This document shows, piece after piece, positions 33,915 to 41,221 of a stretch of 64,000 nt of DNA. The notes under the pieces are model-generated. The model was given only the letters and a program-made list of their open reading frames with translations, did not search any database and had not been told where the DNA came from. Source of the stretch: CAZKWG01 sp964615375 (lineage in GTDB: Bacteria; Myxococcota_A; UBA796; CAZKWG01). Every line of letters begins with the position of its first letter. Position 1 is the first letter of the stretch. The DNA is taken from the NCBI GenBank assembly GCA_964615375.1, contig CAZTOW010000013.1, positions 139,590-203,589 of the forward strand. The letters are read 5' to 3'. Made by a program: the position numbers and the translations under genes.

Positions 33915-34513
33915 CGCAGCTCCTCCAGCATGCGCTCGTCCCCATAGACGGTAACGAGCTTCTGCAGGACGGGCCCGAGCAAAGGATCACGAAACCAGGA
34001 GACCCAGGTGGGGTCGGCCAGCAGGGTGCGCAGGTCGAAGCCCTGTCGCAGCGCGGCCATCAGGTGCTCCTCGAACGCGATGACGTCGCGGTCCTTGCCC
34101 GCCAGCTCGGCGAGCCGGAAGTGCGCGGCCCAGTGATCGGGGCGCAGCTCGGCGGCGGCGTGCAGGTCGGCCCGCGCCTCGTCGGGGCGCCCCAGGGCGA
34201 GCAGGAGCTCTCCGCGATCGTAGCGGGCGGCGGCGTTCTTCGGGTCGAGCTCGATGCAGCGGGAGTAGGCGTCGAGCGCCTCGTCCAGCTTCGCCATGCG
34301 GTTGAGCGCGTAGGCGGCCTCGTAGGCGACCACCGAGGAGGGCTCGACGGCACGCTGCCAGCGCTCGGCGAACGCGAGCGCGTCGGCGTAGAGACCGCCC
34401 TGGTTCATCTGCTCGGCGCGGGCGGCGGCGGCCCTGTGGAGCTCCGCCCGGTAGTCCGCCGGCTCCCGGGCGGCGAGGGCCGCGCCGAGGAGCCAGGGAG
34501 CGCCCAGGGGCAC
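33911..34513 (-). CDS. TPR-repeat protein, probably exported
   Basis: 200 aa, GTG start 2 nt after the metalloprotease stop. A short hydrophobic N-terminus (MPLGAPWLLGAALAA) could be a signal. At least three TPR units are clear (ALNRMAKLDEALDAYSRCIE; LLLALGRPDEARADLHAAAE). No catalytic motif. Tight packing between the M36 protease and the barrel gene suggests a shared role in protease export or surface anchoring; this is inferred. Confidence 0.82.
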   Translation of the reverse strand: MPLGAPWLLGAALAAREPADYRAELHRAAAARAEQMNQGGLYADALAFAERWQRAVEPSSVVAYEAAYALNRMAKLDEALDAYSRCIELDPKNAAARYDRGELLLALGRPDEARADLHAAAELRPDHWAAHFRLAELAGKDRDVIAFEEHLMAALRQGFDLRTLLADPTWVSWFRDPLLGPVLQKLVTVYGDERMLEELR

Positions 34514-34515
34514 GA

Positions 34516-37365
34516 TCAGGCCCGGCGCCGACGCGCGACGAGCAGGGAGAGGCCGGCGAGCACGCCGAGGGCGGCCTGACGCGGGCTCGCGTCGGCGCTG
34601 GAGCAGCCGCAGCCGGTCTTCAGCGCGACGCCCTCGCTGTTCACGGCGTCCTCACCCTCATTCTCGCCCTCGCCCTCGCCCTCGCCCGCCTGGCCGCTGT
34701 CGCCGGAGCTGCCGTCGGTGTCCCCGGTCTCGCCGCCGGTCTCGCCGCCGGTGTCCCCGCTGTCCACGATGGGCGCGGGCGCCACGCCGTAGACGCAGAC
34801 GTCGTCGATGTTCCAGCCGCCGAAGCTGAGCCCCTCGTCGGAGATGATGTCCCAGCTCAGGACCACCGCCCCGGTGCCGTCCTGGGGCAGCTCCAGCGTG
34901 TGGAGCATCCACTGGTCGTCCTGGGTGTGCTCGTCCCCGGCGTCGCGGTCGCTCTCGTGGTTGGACCAGATGGTCTCGCCGTTGGCCCCGACGGTCGCCT
35001 GGTCGTAGTAGCCGTCCTCGACGCCCAGCCAGCGCCGGTACTGCAGGACGACCCGGTCGTAGCCGGCGACGTCGATGCTCGGGCTGGACAGGCGGTTCCA
35101 CTTCTCGTTCTGGTACTCGCCGTTGTAGTCGCCGCCGCCCAGGTCGTTGCCCCAGACGTTGCGCCCGCTGGCGGCGTAGTCGGGATCGCCGCCGTCCCCG
35201 CGGGGCCGACCCCAGGTCCAGTCGTCCGCGCCGAGCTCGTCGCGGCCGTCCAGGAGCTCGTGGGTGAAGTCGCCGTCGTCGTCCTCGAAGTCGTAGCAGG
35301 TGATCTGCGTCATCTCGCCGACGTAGAAGGTGTACGGCGCGATCCGGCCCACGGTGGGCGCGGTCAGCGTCTGGCCGTCGGTGCTCTCCAGCTCCACGTA
35401 GTACTGGACGATGGTGCCCTCGGGCTGGGCGGGGATGGCGCCCCAGGCGCTGGCCTCGTCCGAGTCCAGCGGGGCCGACTGCCAGGAGGCGCCGTCGTCC
35501 GTGCTGTAGTAGACGGTGGCGTCGCCTCCAGCGAAGTCCGCGCACTCCGGCGCGACGTTGGAGATCTCCGCCGTCAGCTCGAAGTCGGCGCCGGTGGCGA
35601 GCTGGTTCTCCAGCGGGGTGTGCTGGAGCACGACCAGGGACCCGCCCTCGCCCGCCGGGCCGAGCCCGTGGTATCCGAAGGCGGTGATCAGCTCGCACTG
35701 GTGGGGCGTGCCGTCGGCGAGGTCGCCGTTGTCGTCGTCCGCGCTGAGGAACTCGTCGTAGGCGTCGGGGATCTCGGGGCCGCCCTTGAGCCCGTCCACC
35801 ACCAGCCCGGAGAGCACGTCGTAGGCGGTCGCGGAGTCACCGGCGTAGGTGTTGTCCAGCTCGGTCCAGAGGTCCCAGACGGCGCCGGCGAAGATGAGGC
35901 CGTCCTCGTGGACCTCGCCCACCCAGTCGTCGGGGTAGACGCGATCGGAGTCGATCTCGCGGATGCCGGAGCCCGAGCTCATGAAGTAGGGGGCGATGGT
36001 GGCGTCCCCGGTCTGCAGGGCGGAGATGGTGTCGCCGATGCCCTCGGAGATGGAGCCGTCGTAGGTGCCCGACTCCATGTTGTAGTAGTGGAAGCCGTGG
36101 CCCCACTCGTGGTAGTTCACGTCGGCGATGCGGCCGGTGTTGTTGCAGCCGCTCCCCTCCTCGAAGAAGTTGACGCTGCCGTCGTAGTAAGCGTTGCAGG
36201 CCGAGTTCTGGTTGACCTTCGACGCGATGACGTCGCGCGAGCCGCAGGAGGTGCGGCCCTCGGTGACGACGGAGACCTCCGGCGCGTACTCCTCGTTCCA
36301 GGCGATGACGTCGTGCAGGAAGATGTAGGAGTCGATCTCGGCCTGGGAGGCGTCGTCGTCGGTCCAGGTGGCGTCGCCGGTGAGGGTGAGCGAGCCATCG
36401 TCCTCGCCGCGGGCGTCGTTGGTCACGCAGACCTTGTCGCCGGAGAAGGAGGTCGTGGCTGAGCTCGCCCCGTCCAGCGACCAGGCGCCGTCCTCGTCGG
36501 TGGTGGTGCTGCTGCCGTCGTCGCCCTCGATGTCCGCGAACAGCACGGGGCTGTCGGAGAACTCGCCGTTGACGGTGCGCGTGTCGTGGGTGGCCTCCAG
36601 CGTGCCGGAGAGGAAGCGCACCTCGTTGTAGACGTTCAGCAGCTCGCCGGTGTGCGCGTCCACGAGCACGTTCCAGAGGCCGATGGGCGACGCGGTGCGG
36701 CTGCGGAGCTCCCAGACGAGGTGGTAGTGGAGCTGGTTCCGGTCGTCCAGGGGCAGCACCAGGAGGCGGGCGCCGAGGTCCTGGTGGGCGCTGGTGGGGG
36801 CGGGGCCGCGGGCGATGGCGATGGCCCGCGCCTCGTCGGCGCTGAGCTGCGGCGCGGTGTCGACCAGGCTGGCCTCGGGGTAGGTCTCCACGCCGAAGAG
36901 GATGAGCTTCCCGAAGCGGATGCGCGCCTCGAAGGCGCCCTCCCGCACGGGGACGTCGCCCAGCGCGCTGGGGACGCGCTGCTCGAAGCGCACGTACCAG
37001 GTGTCCGTGCGCGCGACGTAGCCGGCCTTCGCCAGGACGAGATCGCTGGGGTCTACGCCGATCAGACCCGGGTTGCGGTCGAAGAAGCCCCGCAGGGCGG
37101 CCTCGACCTCGTCCGCGGTGCGCACCTGCCCCAGCGCGATGCCCGGTCCCCAGGCGCGGTGGGGCGCGCCGGTGCGCTCGTCGAAGCGGGCCATCCAGCC
37201 ATCACCCTCGCCGCGCAGGAAGTCCGTCCAGGCGGCGGACTTCTGGAGTCCGTACTGAACGTCCTTATGGTACAGACGGACGCGGTCGGGCTCCGATCCG
37301 ATGTAGATTCCCTCATCGGGTCGGAAGGCCAGGGCAGGGAGGACGAAGAGGATGAAGGCGTGCAG
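34516..37365 (-). CDS. Secreted M36/fungalysin-type metalloprotease with MYXO-CTERM-like tail
   Basis: 949 aa using a CTG start at 37365, which is preceded 5 nt upstream by AGGAGG and begins a clear signal peptide (HAFILFVLPALA). The first ATG (37194) would omit it. Residues ~60-260 are an FTP/PepSY-like propeptide. The peptidase has zinc site His419-Glu420-Trp-Gly-His423 (NYHEWGH) and third ligand Glu441 in SEGIGDTIS. A jelly-roll, MAM-like domain follows (~650-860). A Gly/Thr/Glu/Asp linker precedes TGCGCSS, a hydrophobic helix and a terminal RRRRA (917-949), the layout of the myxosortase-processed MYXO-CTERM signal. It heads a three-gene operon. Confidence 0.85.
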   Translation of the reverse strand: MHAFILFVLPALAFRPDEGIYIGSEPDRVRLYHKDVQYGLQKSAAWTDFLRGEGDGWMARFDERTGAPHRAWGPGIALGQVRTADEVEAALRGFFDRNPGLIGVDPSDLVLAKAGYVARTDTWYVRFEQRVPSALGDVPVREGAFEARIRFGKLILFGVETYPEASLVDTAPQLSADEARAIAIARGPAPTSAHQDLGARLLVLPLDDRNQLHYHLVWELRSRTASPIGLWNVLVDAHTGELLNVYNEVRFLSGTLEATHDTRTVNGEFSDSPVLFADIEGDDGSSTTTDEDGAWSLDGASSATTSFSGDKVCVTNDARGEDDGSLTLTGDATWTDDDASQAEIDSYIFLHDVIAWNEEYAPEVSVVTEGRTSCGSRDVIASKVNQNSACNAYYDGSVNFFEEGSGCNNTGRIADVNYHEWGHGFHYYNMESGTYDGSISEGIGDTISALQTGDATIAPYFMSSGSGIREIDSDRVYPDDWVGEVHEDGLIFAGAVWDLWTELDNTYAGDSATAYDVLSGLVVDGLKGGPEIPDAYDEFLSADDDNGDLADGTPHQCELITAFGYHGLGPAGEGGSLVVLQHTPLENQLATGADFELTAEISNVAPECADFAGGDATVYYSTDDGASWQSAPLDSDEASAWGAIPAQPEGTIVQYYVELESTDGQTLTAPTVGRIAPYTFYVGEMTQITCYDFEDDDGDFTHELLDGRDELGADDWTWGRPRGDGGDPDYAASGRNVWGNDLGGGDYNGEYQNEKWNRLSSPSIDVAGYDRVVLQYRRWLGVEDGYYDQATVGANGETIWSNHESDRDAGDEHTQDDQWMLHTLELPQDGTGAVVLSWDIISDEGLSFGGWNIDDVCVYGVAPAPIVDSGDTGGETGGETGDTDGSSGDSGQAGEGEGEGENEGEDAVNSEGVALKTGCGCSSADASPRQAALGVLAGLSLLVARRRRA

Positions 37366-37370
37366 GGTGG

Positions 37371-37376
37371 CCTCCT
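37371..37376 (-). promoter_or_regulatory. Ribosome binding site deciding a CTG start
   Basis: A perfect AGGAGG on the minus strand ends 5 nt before the CTG at 37365. No in-frame ATG, GTG or TTG lies between it and 37194, and the intervening codons encode a textbook signal peptide. This site is the main reason for calling a CTG start on the metalloprotease gene. Confidence 0.7.
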
Positions 37377-37413
37377 GTGGATCCCGGGATCCGGCGCGCT
37401 GGGGACTGGGAGG

Positions 37414-39057
37414 ATGATCTTGCCGCGGTCCAGGCGAAGCGCAAGGGGACTTTACAGGTCAGCGCTCCTGTCAAGCGTTCTTTTGCTTTCCGGGGCTCTC
37501 CCTGCGGGCTGCGAGGACCCCGCCCCCACGCCCACGCACGCGCTCCCCACGCTGCCCGCGCGCCAGGAGACGCTCTCCGACCAGCCCCCCGGGGTGGAGC
37601 GCCCGCTGCGGCTCGCCCGCCTGGCGCTGACGGGCGAGGTGCGCGGGGAGATCGAGCCCTGCGGCTGCCCGACCCTGCCCTTCGGCGGCTTCGCGCGGCG
37701 GGAGCGCCTGCTGGACCAGCTCCGGGCCGAGCCGGGCGGGCCGGTGTTCCAGCTGGACGCGGGCGAGCTGCTGCTGGAGGGGCAGAGCACGCGGGCGCGG
37801 GACGAGGAGCGGATCCGCCTGGTGCTGGACCTTCAGCGGGCGGTGGGGGTGGACGTCTGGGTGCCGGGGCCGACGGACCTGGGGGCGCTGGGGCTGGAGG
37901 GCCTGAGGGCCGAGGCCGCGCGCGCCGACGGGCCGCGGATCCTGAGCGCGACCCTGGCGGACCCGAGCGGGGCGCTGGTGCTGGCGCCCTCGGCGGTCCT
38001 GGAGCGGGACGGCGTGCGGGTGGGCGTGATCGGGCTCTCGGCGGGGCCCACGGACGCGGCGCTGCGGGCGCAGGTCCAGACGCTGGACCCGGTGGAGGCG
38101 GCGCGCTCGGCGCTGGCGGCGCTGCCGGGGGACCTGGACCTGGTGGTGGCGCTGGGGAACACGCCGGACGACGTGGCCGACCGGGTCTCGGCGCAGGTCC
38201 CCGGGCTGGCGGCGGTGCTCACGACCCGCGGGGCCTCCTTCCAGGATCCGCGGCGGCCCACGGGCGGGCTCGCTCCGGTGATCGAGGCCCCAGATCGAGG
38301 GCGCTACGTGCAGGTGGTCCAGGCGCGGCTGGGCTCGGAGGGCGGGGCGCCGCTGACCCTGGAGCCGGACGCGCGGGAGTGGCGGGACCTGGCCGGGCTC
38401 GCGCGGATGACGGGGGAGGACCCGAAGACCGTGGCGCGCCGCGCGGAGCTGCAGGCCCGCTTCGAGACCCTGGGGCGCGGGCGGAACCTGGCGCTGGCCG
38501 AGCCCATCCCGCTGGGCGCGAACCTGGACGGGCAGACCCGGGTGGACAGCCTCCTGCGCGACTTCCGCGCCGACGCCCTGGCCGACGCGGCCACCGAGGC
38601 GGCGAAGCCCACCACGCCCGCCGCCCGGGGCTACGCCAGCTCGGGAAACTGTGTGAATTGCCACACCTCCGAGTTCGCCCGCTGGGCCTTCTCCGATCAC
38701 GCAAAGGCCTGGGAATCCCTGGTGATGCGCAAGGAGACGAAGAACCCGGAGTGTGTGGGATGCCACACCACCGGCTACGGAGAGCCCGGCGGCCTGGGCG
38801 AGCTCACCCCGACCAACCTGCGGCGCATGAAGGGCGTGCAGTGCGAGAGCTGCCACGGCCCGCTGCGCGGCCACCCCAACGACGACGCGGTGCGCTCGCG
38901 CCCCATCGCCGAGTCCACCTGCCGGAGCTGCCACGACGCGGCCAACAGCCCGGACTTCGACTTCGCCACCTACCTGCCGCGCGCGACCTGCCAGGGCGGC
39001 GCGCCCGAGACGCCAGAGCTGCCCGAGGTGCCGGCGAGCCCGCCCGCGGCGCCCTGA
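37414..39057 (+). CDS. Lipoprotein: nucleotidase-like domain plus tetrahaem cytochrome c
   Basis: 547 aa; GGGAGG abuts the ATG, and a TTG two codons on (37420) has better spacing. Lipobox SGALPAGC with Cys33. Residues ~45-385 resemble the N-terminal metallophosphoesterase part of UshA/5'-nucleotidases (EPCGC...GGFARRERLL, VFQLDAGELL), but the usual GNHE motif reads GPTD, so metal binding is doubtful. Residues ~405-530 carry four CxxCH haem sites (413-417, 447-451, 477-481, 503-507), in cytochrome c554-like order. It is probably an outer-facing electron-transfer protein. Divergent from the M36 gene across only 48 bp. Confidence 0.85.
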   Translation: MILPRSRRSARGLYRSALLSSVLLLSGALPAGCEDPAPTPTHALPTLPARQETLSDQPPGVERPLRLARLALTGEVRGEIEPCGCPTLPFGGFARRERLLDQLRAEPGGPVFQLDAGELLLEGQSTRARDEERIRLVLDLQRAVGVDVWVPGPTDLGALGLEGLRAEAARADGPRILSATLADPSGALVLAPSAVLERDGVRVGVIGLSAGPTDAALRAQVQTLDPVEAARSALAALPGDLDLVVALGNTPDDVADRVSAQVPGLAAVLTTRGASFQDPRRPTGGLAPVIEAPDRGRYVQVVQARLGSEGGAPLTLEPDAREWRDLAGLARMTGEDPKTVARRAELQARFETLGRGRNLALAEPIPLGANLDGQTRVDSLLRDFRADALADAATEAAKPTTPAARGYASSGNCVNCHTSEFARWAFSDHAKAWESLVMRKETKNPECVGCHTTGYGEPGGLGELTPTNLRRMKGVQCESCHGPLRGHPNDDAVRSRPIAESTCRSCHDAANSPDFDFATYLPRATCQGGAPETPELPEVPASPPAAP

Positions 39058-39063
39058 TCGCGC

Positions 39064-41079
39064 CTACCAGTTGGCCAGGAAGCGATCGACCTCTTCGCGC
39101 TCCAGCAGGCCGAGGCTCAGCTCCAGGCAGCCCGAGCAGATGGTGACGCCGTTGATGGCGTAGATGCCGCGGGCCTCGAACGGCGTGGCCCCGCAGAGGC
39201 TGCAGCTCGCCTCGTCGGGGGCGGCCATGCTGCGGCGGTGCTGGCCCACGTTGACCACGCAGCGGTCGCAGATCACGGCGTGGCTGCCGGCCATCAGGTG
39301 GGAGACCTCGTGGGGCCCGCGCCCGCAGGAGGAGCAGCTGAGGTGCTCGTCGTCGGAGACGCGCCGGGGCCGACCGCGCCCGCCGGGCGGGGTGACGTAG
39401 GCCAGGAGGCGGTCGACGTGCCGACCGGCGCCGCGCTCGCGGGCGCGCTCGCTGAGGCGGCGGACGGCGTCGGGCTCCCCGTACATGGCGAGCCCGGTCC
39501 AGGCGGCGACGCTGAGCTCGGGGTCGGCGTTCTCCGCCCAGGAGCGCAGCAGCTCCTTGCCCGCGCTGCTGCGGCGGGTGGCGATGGCCAGCAGGAGCAG
39601 GGCCTGGTAGGCGCGGGCGCGGTTGCGCTCGAGGTCGAGGTTGCGCCGGTGGGCGCGCACGTCGGGGGCGTTGGGGTGGCGCTCCACGGCGGCGCGACGC
39701 AGGTCGGCCTCGTCCACGCCGAGGCCGCCGGTCAGCACGGGCTCGGGGAGCGCGCCGGAGGCGGCGAGGGCCTGGCCGCCGAGCTCGGGGCCGAAGTGGC
39801 GCCCGGGATCGCGGAGCTGAGCCGCGGTGTCGTCGGCCACGGCCCCCAGCGCCATGCTGGTGGCGGCCTCCCAGAGCTGGAAGCGCAGGCTCTCGTCCTG
39901 GGTGCGGTCGATGGTGGCCAGCACGGCGCCCGTGGTGGACGGCCCCACGGCGCGGAGCTCCTCCAGGATCACGCGCACGCGCTCGCGGGTCAGCGAGCGG
40001 GTGTCCACGTCGCCCCCCGGCGGCAGACGGTCGTACTGGCCGACCTCCACGCCCAGCGCCTGGGTGAGCCAGGCCACGTCGCCCCCCGAGCGGCGGGTGC
40101 GCGCGAGCTCGATGAAGCTCGGCATGTGCTCGGGGTGCTCCTTCAAGGTCTCGCGGAAGACGCGGATGGCCTCGTTGGGATCGCCCTCCTCCAGCAAGGT
40201 GCAGCCCAGCGCGTGGCGGGCCGTCAGGTTGTCCGGGTCCAGCAGCAGCGCCTGGTGACAGGCCTCGCGGGCGCGGCTGTACTCGCCGAGCTGGAACCAG
40301 GCCATCGCCATGCGCGAGAGCACCTTGGGATCGTCCGGGCGGTCGCGCAGGTACTGGCGATAGTGCTGGATGGCGTTGTTGTACTTGCCGAGCTCGTAGG
40401 CCACCTGGCCCAGGTAGTAGCGGGCGATGGGGGCGTAGCGGTCGTGCTCGCGCAGGCGCACGAAGAACTTCTCGGCCTCCTTGTGCCGCCCGGTGAGCAG
40501 CGTGGAGATGCCGAGATCCTTGAACAGGGACGGCGTGACGTCCGGGGTCGGGTCGAGCTCGAGCGAGCGCACGAGGTGGTACTGGCTGCGCTCGACGAGG
40601 CGGCGCGGGTTGCCCCGCTGGCGGGCGAGCTCGGCCAGCGCGCGGCCCAGGAAGAGGTGCGACTCCCAGGCCTCCGGGGCGAGGCGGCAGGCGCTCTCCA
40701 TCTGGCGCACGGCGGCGCCCACGTCCCCGTTCAGGCGCTCCAGGCTGCCCAGGGCGAGCCGCAGATCGGCGCGCTCGGCGTCCAGGCGCAGGGCCTGGTC
40801 CAGGTAGCGGGTGGCGGCCTCGGGGCGCTCCATCCCGATGAGCGCGAGGCCGGCGATGACGAGCCCGTCCACCGAGACGGGGTCGTCCTGGAGGACCTTG
40901 CGGGCCACCCCCAGCGCGCGGTTGCACTCGGCCTCGCCGCCCTGATGGAAGAGCCCGCGGGAGAGCAGCGCGCGCGCGAGCTCGAGGCGCAGCGCGGGAT
41001 CTTCGGGGGTCCTGCTGGTGGACTCCTCGAGCCGGCTGATGGTCCAGTCGAGCTTCTGGTGGGGGAATAGGGAGCGCAT
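39064..41079 (-). CDS. TPR protein with two C-terminal ClpX-type zinc fingers
   Basis: 671 aa, no signal peptide. Residues ~15-345 form many TPR units (for example YYLGQVAYELGKYNNAIQHY; AMAWFQLGEYSRAREACHQA). Residues ~345-570 are helical and of HEAT-like character. The C-terminus has two zinc modules: CSSCGRGPHEVSHLMAG...ICDRC (~580-605) closely matches the ClpX zinc-binding domain, and CSLCGATPFEARGIYA...ICSGC (~625-650) is a second copy. In ClpX this module dimerises and captures substrates or adaptors, so the protein may be an adaptor feeding ClpXP. Convergent with the cytochrome gene. Confidence 0.83.
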   Translation of the reverse strand: MRSLFPHQKLDWTISRLEESTSRTPEDPALRLELARALLSRGLFHQGGEAECNRALGVARKVLQDDPVSVDGLVIAGLALIGMERPEAATRYLDQALRLDAERADLRLALGSLERLNGDVGAAVRQMESACRLAPEAWESHLFLGRALAELARQRGNPRRLVERSQYHLVRSLELDPTPDVTPSLFKDLGISTLLTGRHKEAEKFFVRLREHDRYAPIARYYLGQVAYELGKYNNAIQHYRQYLRDRPDDPKVLSRMAMAWFQLGEYSRAREACHQALLLDPDNLTARHALGCTLLEEGDPNEAIRVFRETLKEHPEHMPSFIELARTRRSGGDVAWLTQALGVEVGQYDRLPPGGDVDTRSLTRERVRVILEELRAVGPSTTGAVLATIDRTQDESLRFQLWEAATSMALGAVADDTAAQLRDPGRHFGPELGGQALAASGALPEPVLTGGLGVDEADLRRAAVERHPNAPDVRAHRRNLDLERNRARAYQALLLLAIATRRSSAGKELLRSWAENADPELSVAAWTGLAMYGEPDAVRRLSERARERGAGRHVDRLLAYVTPPGGRGRPRRVSDDEHLSCSSCGRGPHEVSHLMAGSHAVICDRCVVNVGQHRRSMAAPDEASCSLCGATPFEARGIYAINGVTICSGCLELSLGLLEREEVDRFLANW

Positions 41080-41221
41080 GCGGGGTGGAGGAGGCGCCGG
41101 GTGGGTGTGGAACGCCCTACCGTATCACTGTCCAGCGAGGAACGGGAGCGGGGACGCGAGGATCGGAGCAGGGCGGGCGAGGACGCCAGCCGAAGCCTCG
41201 GGAGCGGTTAAGCGGCCCGGC

